From Bolinopsis microptera (taxonomy: Eukaryota; Ctenophora; Tentaculata; Lobata; Bolinopsidae), in assembly GCF_026151205.1 (NCBI RefSeq), contig NC_087073.1:6593001-6657000 (forward strand): a stretch of 64,000 nucleotides of DNA, given 5' to 3'. This document shows, in pieces, positions 1-13,732 of the stretch (positions are counted from its first letter, which is position 1; every line of letters starts with the position of its first letter). The position numbers and the translations under genes were made by a program. Below the pieces are notes generated by a model. That model had not been told where the DNA came from. It searched no databases and was given only the letters and a program-made list of their open reading frames with translations.

Positions 1-1043
1 GGTAGAGACTTCTGGAATAGCGCCACGCGACCGCAACTAGTATGTTTATATGGAAGTTATGAAGGAACTCATGCAATAAAATCATAAAATACTTCCTTTT
101 CGAATTATTGGCCCTTGCTTCACACTAGATACATACCTACACACTTCACATCATTTACCTTGTTTACCGTTGTAGCATTCCATGTTTATGTATAATCATG
201 TGTAGTATATTTAGTCTTCTAGTAGTTTCAGGATTGTATGTTTTTTTGCTATAAAAGTTTGTCGTCGTATGAACTAATTTTTGTTATGAATTTTTTATCG
301 CATTTTTTTATAAAGTTGATTGAATTAAAAGTAAATAATTATACACTAATTTTGCCTCAGATTTATGTTTTTTGTGTTTTTTACGTTTTGAATTTTTGAT
401 AGAAATATTTTTAGATCATGAATACGATGTTGTCACATTGAAACGTCGAATAATTTCTTTCCTGATAAGAGCCTTTTACCTTGTCGCATCAAACGTGATC
501 AATCGAAATTTACCCACGAAAACATGCTACTACTGCACTGCATATAATAATTGATTGTTTGTGGGTTAAGTAGCTGTTTTAGAACATGACAGCAATTTAG
601 CATTTACTAACCAGTAAAATTAATAAGTTACAGTTTCCACCAATAAGATATGCCGTACGAGCAGATTTCGCGTGTCAAAGCACATATGCTTGTGTTCACG
701 ATATTTTCTTCGTTTGAACTCTAAATGCTCTGCTATTGAAGACGATTCATTCCAAGAATTTTGCAACCTGGTAGCACTACCAAGGTTGCAGCTTTTGTAG
801 GGCTATTAACAGCTTTACAACTCTTTAGGGTGGTTACTGAGACTATGGATAACAATTTCCTGCAGAGAACTAATTGTCGCAATTTTTTCCCAGACAAGTT
901 TCATAATTCCCTAACTTTTTTCCCTTTTTTTAGAGCCTTTTTGTCTCTAACTAAATTAAAATATCAATCACAAACAATTGATGAATCATAAACAGTTGAT
1001 TGCAGTACGTTATGAGTTTTGTGATAAATAAATTTGCCCTCAC
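1..1043. other. Left edge, intron 8 of the ADAM10-like gene
   Basis: AT-rich sequence with no exon I can support on either strand. The downstream ADAM10 motif with F-S-x-C-S and the disintegrin cysteines is absent, so this is probably intron. Confidence 0.5.
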
Positions 1044-1112
1044 CTTGTCGTACATGATGTAGTTACCACCATGTTCAGACCCAGGAGTACAAAGTTTTGT
1101 GTCTGAATCATG
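1044..1112 (-). CDS. ADAM10-like exon 8: third zinc ligand and Met-turn
   Basis: 69 nt, acceptor TGTTTTTCAG, donor AAG|GTGAGGG, phase 0 in and out. It encodes HDSDTKLCTPGSEHGGNY followed by IMYDK: third zinc His, the acidic residue after it, and the Met-turn methionine. The next family segment (F-S-x-C-S) was not found in 1-1043. Confidence 0.9.
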
Positions 1113-4100
1113 CTGAAAAACATTAATTATTACTTGTGTTGATAACTTTAAGGAGCAATGCAAAAAGTTAGACACACATTTATTAAATATCGGTTAAAAC
1201 GATCGAATTTTCCGATCACTTACAGATTAAGATGAGTACAAAAGTAAATCGCGTGATAGAATATGTGGAAACATTTGAGCAAAGTAAACTCTAAAAACGG
1301 AAGAACTGTTAATTAGTCAATTCAGTTAAAACAAGTTACAACATTGAACAAGCTCTTACACTAGCTCCAAAGTTGTGCCCTAGTTCGTGAGATAGTATTA
1401 TGAAGGATACATCGTGTCCCACGTACGCTCCAAAGTTCATCATGCTAACAATTCCAGTGTTAAAACTAGCTTTGTGTCCGTTCATGGAGTATCGCTGATC
1501 ACAGATTCCTCCAGTTCTATCTGCGTTAAATAATATAAAGAAGAGAATTCGTGGAATTTTATCACTCAAAATTCCCGGTCTCGAGTTTTTTCCTCAAATT
1601 ATAATTCGGTATTTCCATTAACGGCGCGTGCGCGAAGAGTAACCGCTTCGCGCTAACGATAAAACAGTTTTAACAATAAAAATGTTTTCTCGCGCGTTCC
1701 ATGATACCATCTGCGTACTAATCTTTCTGTCAGACCAATTTGTTATCAGTAAGACGTGAGATATATGATACTACCGCTCTCTCTAAACAGGTTGACATAA
1801 TCATCAAAAAATTATAAACGACCGCGAAATGTGTAAGGCTTCTCATCACAGAAGTAAAGTATTTAAGATAACTACAACTCTCACCTTTGGCCCCGACGTA
1901 AGCTAGGCCCAGGACGCCAGACTCAAAGTCCCGATAAGTGAAACACAGGGCCAGACAGTACGAGGAGTGGTCGTATTCGCTCCACCGCACAAGGTAGTCG
2001 CTGCTAGACTTTATTTCACCTTCAGGATAACAACATGTCAAGTGTTATTAACGTATAATCTTATAATATGTTGTAATTTAGAGGGCTGAGCGTAATAAAC
2101 TGGTGACAAGGTGTAGAAACAAGAAATTGCAATATTATCTGGGTGTCTGTGCTAAGTTTCTATTATGCAACAAAATACATAATCCCAAATAAAAACCAGC
2201 TCTCCGTTTGACACTCAGGAGAAAGAACTACGGAGCATACGGAGGTAGGATATATTCTATAACCTAATTCGAGTGCCGCCCGGCCCCCTCCAAGGCTCAA
2301 TTGTACACTAATGCAGATTATGCGCACTTTTAAACTATTGTTTATTCTGTAACAATAGTTGATTCAATACCACGGAAAGATACCAGAGCCACTTTTCTAA
2401 ATTATTGTGCAGATTCGTACTTATAAAACCATTACTAACATACTAGGTGAGCCATGATAACGTCTTCATGTCTTTGACATGAAAGTAGTTAATTACATCA
2501 GGGTTATAGTTTGTGGTTACGGGTCACTGTTAGGTTAAACAATAGGAATTCGGACCGCCACAACAAAAGTCAAAACCATTTGATGTTTGCGCACCTGATC
2601 ACGACTATAAATTGGGTGCCCACTAAAAACTACAAAATAGAGAGATAGAGCTCTATAGCGATGGTGCTCTGAAAATCAAGAGAGTTATCAAAGGAATACC
2701 ATCGTAAATGGTTAAAGATTGGTGCAATATAATGAGCACGATAAAACTGAACTGTGATGAATTTCTAAAACCCGTTCACCGCCATGCAATTAATATTCGA
2801 GTGTTCCAGAACGTACATAAAAGGGTTGGCTCACCAAAGAGTGCCAAAGATGTAAATACTAGAAAGATTCAGTAGATAGTAGTGCCAGAGAAAGTAATGA
2901 TAAAGGTTATTATATTTCTTTGTCAGTGAATAGTGTCATATCTTCTAAGTAGAGAGGGGTCCACTCGGGAAGAGAGCAATTACAAAAACAGGAGAGTGTA
3001 ATGACATAATGCAGTTACTAGATTTAATGTAGCTGCAAGATTTAATGGTTTAATAATTGTATAAACTGTCTCTGGTTTTAGGTGATCACAGCTGTGATTG
3101 AATTTTAATAGGTCAAAGAGTATGGTGAATTTATATCAATGGTGTGCGAGAGTAATATAAGGGTGCCAACTCAGTATTAGTCGGTTCAAATCGATAAAAC
3201 ATTGATTGGAAGTTTAAAAAAATGAAGAACTCTTTAATTCCAGAAAATACTTTCAACCAATCAGCGTTAAGTAAGAATACTGGTTTGATCGAATACGTTA
3301 CAGCAATGATTCATTAGCAAAATGATCGAACAATAATAAATCACACGAGCGATTGACGTAAGAAGTGTCTTTTCAACCCAGAAGTATCTACTAAACAAAT
3401 GCAATCACAAACATTCAAATGAGCGACAACTGTTGCATGTAGGGCGTAGGCAGATTCTTGGGTCAAGTTTATGCTGCGTTGCAATGTAAGAAGGATATTT
3501 TACCGATAAACCATCTTCTTGAACAAATAATGTCTGACAAGCAAATCCTAATTAAAAACTATAATACGGCATAACCATATTAGTCGTATTCCCCCATCAC
3601 TAATTATATTATGTATTACACAATGTGGCTGCTGGTTATTGTAATGAAATGAACCCGAGGAAGGGCATGATGACAAAGGAAGACGTGTCACGTGACATAT
3701 TGGGACTCATTCCTCCGTTAAATATATTACTCAGTAATCCATCTCCTAGCTCAAAATCACGACTCTAGAAGCGAACTACTGAGGATGTTGAGGGTGGGGC
3801 TGTATGGATGGTACAGACCAATCAACAGTTCTGGGATTATGCATATTACGACACTGCTGAACTGTTAAACGTAAAAATGCGAAATTATTGCAAATCAAAA
3901 AATGTTAATTAATAATTAATGTTAATAAATGTTAATAAATGTTTAGAAACTATAACAGAAACAACGACAACATTAAAGACTAAAGTGGTACAAACAAGTA
4001 CCCTAGTGTCTACTGATATTGGAGACTGCTAAATGGGGGGCTGGGATAAAAAGCTTCACTGTTCGCAGTTAACACAGCTTTACAGGCAACATCTGGTACA

Positions 4101-7100
4101 GTAATCTGGAGTTGTAATTAATAATCACTGCGCTGAATCTAACTTTCACACACATGAAATAATATTTTCATGTACTTCTTTTAACTTTGCGATATTACAA
4201 TATTTTTACAAAGGAAGGGCAAAAACCACATTGGACTCAGTAGTCAGCACCGACTTCTTTTACCTATTAACCGAAACGGTGTCTTGCTTTGCTCGAAATG
4301 GTGAAAAACATAGGCATGCAACCTGCAATCCGAAGGTGATCGCAGCCCTTACGGAAGACTGAAGGTCTTCATTTTCCAATGGCAATACTTAATGATAACT
4401 TGAAACCCCAGAAGTTTTCAGTATCGTTATGAATCGGTATACTTAATGAGCTTGGTGTCACTTGGGTCTTGGCCATGAGGAAAACTGGGATTGGCTGCAA
4501 ATTATTATAGAAATAAATTTCCTTCGTAACATTCATTCCTCTAAATTAAAAAACGACAAAGGAGTAATCTATAAATCAGCATGAAAGGCGGTGTGAAGAT
4601 AAGATGTAACTCTACGAATACCGGACGATTAGGCAAGGTGAGTTGAAAAGCTGCAGATAGTAATTTATAGAATTAGTGTAGATTGGCCCGTCTATTATAC
4701 TAGCAAATTTACAGAGAAGTAGAGAAACAGAAAACAGACGAGGCGAACAGAGAATCACGTCGGAGTCACAACTCGATAACCACTATTTTTTCTCCTGCCC
4801 CACCTGATTTCAAGTCAATAAACCCTTGGCTAACAGCAACACTCAAACACACAAACCCACAACACAGAACATAGTACCAGTCTAATTCAATATTGAACAT
4901 AACCAGGGCCCCCTTAGCAAGAGGTTGTAAGAGGCCCCTAGTAAGAGGTTGCATTTTGTAAATACATTAAATAAAATGAGATCTTGTTTACAATTTATTA
5001 GTGAGACTAACCAGTGAGGTGCATTCTCTTCGCTGCATATTACTACTTCATTCTACAATCACAAACGCGCTCTTGTAATATCACGGCAAATAGTTTCTAA
5101 TTTCTCGTTCTCAGCTTTAAAATGAGCTGTGGATTACAAATAATTACACCTAGTTAATCTATATCGTCTCAGTCAGTGATGCTCAGTTCTACTTCACGAT
5201 CGCTAGAATATGAAGATGCTCGATCGGATTTATGAAATAATTTAAATCTAAATGCACTTGAAACTGCTTTTCTTGCAATTTGAGTGCAATTGAATATATA
5301 GTGGGTGCAATATCAGGACAAACCGGAAACAAAATTTCAAAATATAATATTTTATCGCAGCTGGAGTGCATTGAGCGAAAATTTGTCCCGGCACTAATTT
5401 CGAATCAATTCGATTTTAAGGATCGTTGCTTTCAAAGCACTAAGGCAGTAGCTTAGGCCTTATTAGGTGCAAACAATCCTCATATTCCTTAAAGCATTTT
5501 CCCCAGAATCGAAACTTTACATGATATGATGATAATATGTGAAATTACCGTAACAGACAACAGCGAAGAAAGCAAGCTTGTGTGGGAGTGTCAGGGTGGG
5601 GCCAAGGAGACAAGTTATTTATATCTAAAGATTTCCTTTTAATGGAACACCTTGGGTGATATAACCACAATATTGTGCTACTGTTGCAATCTTTAAACAG
5701 CTTGTCCGCTCATTAAAGAGGGACAGTAGATTTGTCCTGGCAGGGAAACTAAAACTGTTAAAGCTGACAAAGCAGGAAACGATTTGCTGCAGATCGTGCG
5801 GAAGCTCTGTTTAATACATCAAGGTGGTACAGTATTGCTCCGATTTAACGCGGAGTTTGGGAGAAAGGAAAAAGCCGTGGTAAATCGGGGCGCAATAAAT
5901 CAGGGTTTTACTGTATATTTACTATATTCCAGGTGATGAAAATTTGGTTTGAATTCACAGGGTTTGAGGACAGCTTAACATTAGCTGCGATTCCATATAA
6001 TACGCCTTTTATCTTTTTCTCTTTGAACATTTATATTTTTATGACTTTGAAATAATCTAACAAAAATTTGACGAATCAGTACTTGTCCATCTTACTTACT
6101 GTATACAGTAAGTTGGATGGACAAGTACTGATGATGAAACTTTGATAGATTTTATGGGAAATAACGTATGTCTTACAGGATTCTCACGATGAGATTCCTA
6201 GCGTAATCATGTAATCCGGAAAACTACTTAAAGTATAATGTTTGAGTTACTATGGTAACTAAGAGTGAATTTGAGAAGCCACTGCTGCTATGTTATCTTC
6301 TTCCAACCCAAAGTAAAAATATGTTAAGAAATTCTTTAAATCTTTTCTTTTTTTGAAAATTTAAAGAAATTCTATACATATTTTTACTCTGGGTTGAAAG
6401 AAGATAGAATCGCAGCAGTGGCTTTACTTGTCAAATCCTACGGACGTCTGCACTCTAACATTAAATTATTAAACATTTTTTGTGACAGAAAGTTTGGTCG
6501 TACTGACTATTACATGCAGAGTAGCAGAGGAAGTGTGATAGTGAACTTTAATTTAAAGTTACTAACATCTGACAAATTTGACAAGAGAGCAAAACTCTGC
6601 ATCATAAAGAACAAAGACTCAAAGAATCACTCATTTTCAGTTAAACTCGTTTGGAACCGGCTCTCACTCACTTGCCTTGAGGAACCGGCTCTCACTCACT
6701 TGCCTTGAAGAACCGGCTCTCACTCAAGATTTAAAGATTCCTAGCGTACAACTTTAAATTGAACGCATCTAAGGATTGAGAAAAATCCCGACGAACTAAT
6801 CATGTACTCCATTAGTACTCTATTAAAGTTGCAAGTTCGGTCATATACATGAAGACATGACTCATATCAACCATTTATAAATAACTTAACACAAAAATGT
6901 GACTGATAATATTATAAAACTGTGAAAATACCAGATATGGAATGAAGCTTTAGCATTGGGAGATGGAGGATAAGAATATCCGTGGAAATCGAGACGTTGC
7001 CAAGTCAATATAGTGGCGAGTTGGACGTGACTATTGACTAACAATAATATAATATAACCGATCCACTAAATCGCTCGCGATCACCCAAATTGTTGTGAAA

Positions 7101-10100
7101 AAGCCCTAAGGGTACGAAAGTAACATAGTTCGATGTATTTTGGACGCTGATCCAAATCACACCTACGACGTATGGTAAAAACGCTTCCCTGAGGAGTTAT
7201 GGACAAAAAACTGTTTTGGCCACGTGACAGGTTAATAAAACGCAAATTCGATTATTTAGGGTTAGGATTGTGGTTAGGGTTGTGGTTAGGGTTATAGTTA
7301 GCTTCGGGGTTATGGTTAGGGTCATGGTTTGGGTTAGGGTTTATGTAAAGCCGTTTTGTTCGGCTGCAAAACCGTAAAAAATCAAGTCACGTGACAATTT
7401 TTGGGCAAGCGAAATAATCAACAATAATATTCACAATTTTCTCGAACAGATGCACTGGAAGAATCTGCCACAGGTGTAGTCGGTGAAGACATGTTATTAT
7501 AAATGCAGGAATTGAGCGACAGTCTGAGGAATTTAGGAGCTGTCCTTTGATGCTCAGTGCACAGCCTGACATTACTGTAGCTGTAAGCTTATCAAATGTT
7601 GACAAGATATCATTAGGCTATTTATCCAGGACGGCATGATAGTATTTCACCAATAATCGACTGATTTGTCATTTTTTAGACATTCGTCACGTTGAAAATA
7701 AACCGAACAAAGCTGATGAAATTTAAAGCTATAAAGTTAAGTTCGATATTAAAAAGTTGGGTTACATGTTGTTTTCAGCAGTAATAAGGTAGGTTCATAA
7801 TTACTGAGAAGTCACATATCTATAATATAAGAATTTTTTTAATTCGTTCTAGAATAGCATAGGAATATGTGAACTCGCAAAGTGTGCCCTGGGAAACTGA
7901 CGCATCACTACAAATTCCAACAGTTCATCGAACTGAAAAGCGCTACTAAGAAACTATAAACTATAAGCTAAGAAACTATAAGCTAAGAAACTATAAACTC
8001 ACCGAAGAATTTGTTTTCAGCCATGTTTTCGTGTTGGAAGATGGTGACATTTCCCACTGCGAAGCCAATGTTGTCACTTCGGCCGTCAAAATCAAAGTCA
8101 GTAGAACGGTATATCTTGTTCGCTTCGTAAAGATGCAGCAGGAGCTCTTTAGTTGTGGTTGCTCGACTTCCTTTACCTGGAAGTGGAAACATAAGGGTTA
8201 AGTATTAGGAAACACTAAGAATACAGTAAAACCCCGATTTACCGCAAACCCCGATTTACTGCGGGTAATTCCTTTCTCCCGAAATTCACTAAATTTTCTC
8301 CCCGAAAATTTTCTTTTTTTTCCTGACAGATCTTTCGAATATTTTTCGACAATTTTAGTTTTTTGTCGTCCTAAGAAAAATACAGATTCTATGAATTGTA
8401 CTCTCAGGATATGAAACCAGATTCCTCAGTCTTCACGTCTCCCCTAAAGTTGATACGTCTTATGCTATCAAAATCGTCGGAATCGGTATTGCAGGCTCGC
8501 CCTGAAGACATACTCTGTCCAGGTCTGGTGATTTCTTCTAGATGTCTCGAGCAGTTATTCCTCAGATTCCAAATTGTTTAGCACCCGAAGAGGAGGGAAG
8601 CCGCTTCTCACCCTTCTTTTACGTTAAGATATGGGTTGACTCCGGTCAATGCAGTGGACTTTATTGACTTGATAAAAAAAGAAGTCAATAAAGTCCAATG
8701 CATTGAAAAGAACATGTAGAAAAAAAACTGCATTCAATAGCCCGCCAAAGTTTGAGGTTTACCTGTTATTACTAGTAAAACTTAGACTTATAATTATTGC
8801 TCTCCTGAACATTATAGCGTAAACCCCAACTTTTGGAAAAGACTGGCCACACCCATCTTTCAAGAACAAAGGTAAAATTCAAAATTCTGTTACATAAGTT
8901 ATTTGGGTATTCATCCAAGGAACACCTGTGCCAAGTCTCAGGTCCTGGGATGGAAGTTCTTTAACCAGGTGTAGCCAGTCCACACCCTGGCTCCATAATA
9001 ATATGAAGGACTTGCTTTAATTCTTTAAAATAAAAGCTCGAATATGTGAAAACTGGAAAATATGTGTTTACCCCACCCCCCCCCCCCCCCTCTAGCTTTA
9101 ATTGGGATACCTTTATTTAAAGTTAGTAAATTATATTTATAGATTATTGTGAATTATCATTCATGAATATTTGTATCTGTTAAGTTAGGTTTTACTGTAT
9201 TAGGAAACACTAGGAATATTAAGAATATATAAAGCACTTGGGCTTAATTGGGATACCTTAAATTGAATTCAGAAGTCAGTGAATTATAGACTATTGTAAA
9301 TTATTATTCATGAGTATTTGTAAGTTAAGTTAGGTTTAATACAGATTCTATAAATTATATACGTCTTCTCTGGATATTTGATTACGTGTCCTCTTCAAGC
9401 ACATTATATAACAATTCACACTTTACAATAATGCACTTTTCTTTGTTCTCACATAATCCTTTTCACTTTCACAGCAAATGTTGCAATTTCATTAGTTCAT
9501 TTTGTCGGTATGAAGATGTCAACGTATAAATTAGCACTTCAAAAGAATTGTGGCAAGTACTGTAATTCACAGAGACCATAATATTATCGTGATAACAGCT
9601 ACAGTACCTACCTATGCTACGTTATGCGGAGGAAGAAGAATATTGTGGGGATTTAAACAAAATCTCATTTTGAATTTTGATCAGATCTTGAAATGAAAAT
9701 CTTCGGGTTAACAAATAGAACAATAAAAAATTCAATGGCAAGATTCCACTCCGCTCACAGAGGAGTTACCGATATAAATATCAAATTTAATTAATTTAAT
9801 AGTTAATAAGTCTGCAATAAATGCAATTAATTTAAAGACTTTGAGCAGGAGGTTTTGTTAATGTCGGCTGATACTTGCATTTATCTCAGGTGCATATTAA
9901 TTAATGCTATGTACAAAAAAGTAAATTCTTATCAACAATTCTCACCATTTAAGGTATAGAATATAAATTATCCGAGTTTCTCTCCTTAGTATTACATTAT
10001 TACTCGCCAATAAATTAAAAGCAACAAAATTTGAAGTAGAAGTTAAAGACAACTAGTAGTAGTTTAAGTAGTAAAAGACAAATCAAAAATAAATAGATAA

Positions 10101-13100
10101 CAATATTTCCATAACTTTAAATAATGAAACAGCATAGAAAATGGTAGACTTTACATTAAAAGGTTTAAACTTATCATCAAGCAAAAACAATTACAAGAAG
10201 AGGAGAAGAATTACATACCTATATGTTCGAAGAAGAGGTGATCTGCAGCGAGCAGGACAGCACACGTTCTGTTCTTCAAACTGTCCAGACTCTTCCTCTT
10301 GTAATTGTAGACTGCGCGCTTTGCACGTGCAGTCTTATCAGCACGTGCAGACTTATCAGCACGTGCAGTCTTATCAGCCCCTACAGAGGAGAAGATTCAA
10401 TATCAGAAACCGCGGAGTCCTAAAACAATTAACAACGTCATGACTCATGGTACTTACAATTTTGAGTTCACAGATTTGGAGAGTGATGGATATGTTTCAA
10501 CGCTAATAAATTCGAAACGTTTAAATTAACCTACGTAGGTTCGTACGTAGGTTCGTACGAACATAACAAGTAAACGTTTATCTACGGACGTTTCAGACGT
10601 AGCAAAATAATATTCAAGAATATTTTGATTTAACCCTCAGACGCAACTCTTATTTAACAGCAGTTGAACTTAAAATGTCTACAATTTAAAGAAACAAATT
10701 CACTGCCCTCTGATGACAGATTATGCACACTTTAGTTAAGCACCATCTCAACATCCCACCACAGATACATAAAGGGCACACACTAGGCAGTACCAGACTT
10801 TAAAATACGCCTTCCCAGCTGCCGGGCTGTATTTTAGGGTCATTATGTAAAATACTGTTCCCGTAACATTTGAACATTAGCGCGGCCTATATCAAACTTC
10901 ACTCACCTGCCCGCACTTAGCTAGCTAAATCTAAGTACTGTAATTTGAATTTGGTAAATATCGGTTCATATTGTGTACCTGAAATTTACAAGGCAAAGTC
11001 TGCAAGAATTAACTTAAATATGCAATTAAATAGATCGAGTGAAATGTTACAGAGTTGGCGGAAAAAAGCAAGGGATGTTTGATAACTATAAATTCTAGGT
11101 CACCTTATGTCCACTTATTTGTTGAATGAAACAACATGTCGGCCTATATCAAACTTCACTCACCTGCCCGCACTTAGCTAGCTAAATCTAAGTACTGTAA
11201 TTTGAATTTGGTAAATATCGGTTCATATTGTGTACCTGAAATTTACAAGGCAAAGTCTGCAAGAATTAACTTAAATATGCAATTAAATAGATCGAGTGAA
11301 ATATTACAGAGTTGGCGGAAAGAAGCAAGGGATGTTTGATAACTATAAATTCTAGGTCACCTTATGTCCACTTATTTGTTGAATGAAACAACATGTTCCC
11401 TCGACTAGAACTAGGAGATAATCTTCAATATAACGTGACAAATGAACTACTATATTTTTAATGTAAATCAAACTAAAATATGTCCGGCATGCTGTTAGGA
11501 GCTGGTCAGACCAAGACAGCCACATTCCAATTAATACTTTCCAACTGTATCAAGTTAACACTTAACAAGTTAACTTCAAACATGGATTAGTTTGTTAAAT
11601 ATTGAACGTGTTGAGATGCAATATAACTAATTTTCCCGAACATTGACAGATAAGCATTGACGGATGCGTTTAGCCGCGTGTTTAATTGAAAAGCAGTGCA
11701 GGAGTATGAAATTAAAACGATTCTTGTTGATACAGAGTTGGAAGAATTAGTCTGTATAAAAACGCACAAATGAAACGGAACGTTGCAAAACAGACAGCAA
11801 AACCAACTCCGTCGAGAGGGATTATAAAGACACGAGACGAGAGGGATTATAAAGACACGAGACGACTCTTATTAGTTATTATATATATATTAGTTATTAC
11901 CGAAGGATTTAAGAAAGTGCCCGGATCCCAATCTTGGGCAGGTGCAGGGTGGAAATTGTGGTCCTGGAATGTCATTAGTCAGCAAAGAGAGTGATAACTA
12001 TAGAGTGATAACTATCTCGTCAGTAAGTGCGAAGATATTTCTGATGATATTAGCTGTTGGTTTAGGACGGTGAGCCGTGTGGGGAAGCGGAGATATCTTG
12101 TTTCACTTAAACATCCAGCTATTAGAAGTGACATTAGCACCTTCCTCCGAGTGATGAATCTTATATTAGGGGTCATGCATAAAAACTAAGGAGTTGTTGA
12201 GTAAATACTCACTAATAAATGAACTTAGGTTTTCCTGAGTCTCAGATTTAGTATTCATAAACGTCGAGCCGCCCAACTCATACTCCGACTATACCCAACC
12301 TTGAGTACGACTTGAACGTGAGTGAAAATAGTTAAAAACTAAGTTTGAGTAATTGGGGCTAATTTCCGGTTGTCTTATTATTGGGTTTGAATTGTTTTGA
12401 CTGATATCGAAATTACAATAGATTGGCTCAAGAATGTACAATAGGAAGTTAAGCTAAATGCTAAATGAGTAGTCAATTTGACTATGTAACCATAGTTGGT
12501 TCGTGCGCACTAAACGCACTTTTAAAACCGAACGCACTTTACGCACGAATTTTTTTAAACGCACTTTTAGATCTGTTTTTAACAAGTCAGTGCGTGGGCA
12601 CGGAAAAAGTGGAGAAACTTGTATATATCCACGGTAATCTGCGCAATATCAGTGCATCTGAAAAGGGTACCGCGACAATTGACCCCCGACAATTGACCCC
12701 CTATGTATTTACACTGGGGTCAATTGTCGCGATATCTAGGGATTAGTACGACAATCGACCCCCCGACAATTGACCCCCGACAATTGACCACCCCACAATT
12801 GATGTAATTACACTAGGGTCAATTGATAGGGTTAGGGTTAGGGTTAGGGTTAGGGTTAGGGTTAGGGTTAGGGTTAGGGTTAGGGTTAGGGTTAGGGTTA
12901 GGGTTAGGGTTAGGGTTAGGGTTAGGTGTAAGGGTTAGCGTCAGGGTCAGGGTCAGGGTCAGGGTCAGGGTTAATTGTATTAAATTGTATTGTCGAGGGG
13001 TCAATTGTCGGGGGGTCAATTGTGCGGTAACGCACTTTACCGCACTTAAACGCACGAAAAATCTTCACGAACTAAATGCATTTTTCCTGGAAAAGTAACG

Positions 13101-13701
13101 CACGAACCAACTATGCCCATAGCCCAATTATTCCTAAATTTTGGGTCAAATGGACATCAATAGGCAAAGCCTTAAAAACAGTTAAAACCTGAGATGTGCA
13201 ACTGTAAAGGGTTCATCATAAGATCATATAACCCGGTAGATTATAACAAAGCTCCGTCAATTGTGCTAACCTTAATTGCAGGCCGGAGTACGAAAACAGA
13301 ATCAATTAAGGGAACACACAGCAGGCAAGCAAAACGTTCAAACAGTTATCACAATTACTGGATTATATTATGAGCGGGCCGATTCTTGTCCGTCCCTCCC
13401 TAGCGGCCAATAGCAATCGTTACGTCACGTGATCCAGATCCGACCAATCACGTAACAGGAGCATCGGACTGTTATCCTATGTTTACTTTTCTTATCTGTA
13501 TTTGACTTTCTTATCTGTTGAGATGGTAGATTGTACAAATCAACCCCGAGAGAGAGTCAGCGGATGACGTCATTTCATTTCTCAACAAAACAGTGCGATT
13601 AGTGATTAGTTTATAATCTCACTGTTTTGAGAGCTACTAACAACACACTCAGTGCGATTATAACAACACTTTCATTTCCCTGCCAGCGTCTGGGATACAG
13701 T

Positions 13702-13732
<31 letters not shown>

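Larger units (their letters stand above)
2020..8002. other. Intron 5 of the ADAM10-like gene (6 kb)
   Basis: No supported coding sequence. It holds the inverted repeats at 6076 and 6276, a pogo-like MITE at 5828, a tandem repeat at 6655, and a degenerate telomere-like array at 7255, listed separately. About 2.1-5.8 kb is AT-rich with no recognised feature. Confidence 0.6.
8177..10218. other. Intron 4 of the ADAM10-like gene
   Basis: No coding signal. Contains the 8224-9197 element, a hairpin at 8647, a C-run at 9068-9090 and a diverged direct duplication (about 9097-9195 against 9241-9331, sharing TTAATTGGGATACCTT and GTTAAGTTAGGTTT). Confidence 0.6.

Noticed and set aside
3170-3200. GGTTCAAATC word as a possible tRNA B box
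   Set aside because: The following bases do not complete the box and no A box or acceptor stem can be built around it.
4766-4954. Minus-strand frame with a hydrophobic, signal-like stretch inside intron 5
   Set aside because: It matches nothing in ADAM10 and would fall between exons 5 and 6, which already join in phase.
10141-10443. Plus-strand frames with Cys-rich repeats
   Set aside because: They are the reverse shadow of ADAM10-like exon 4, which has the splice sites and homology.
12819-13098. Open frames on both strands across the TTAGGG array
   Set aside because: They are translations of a telomeric hexamer (Gly-Leu or Pro-Asn repeats), not proteins.
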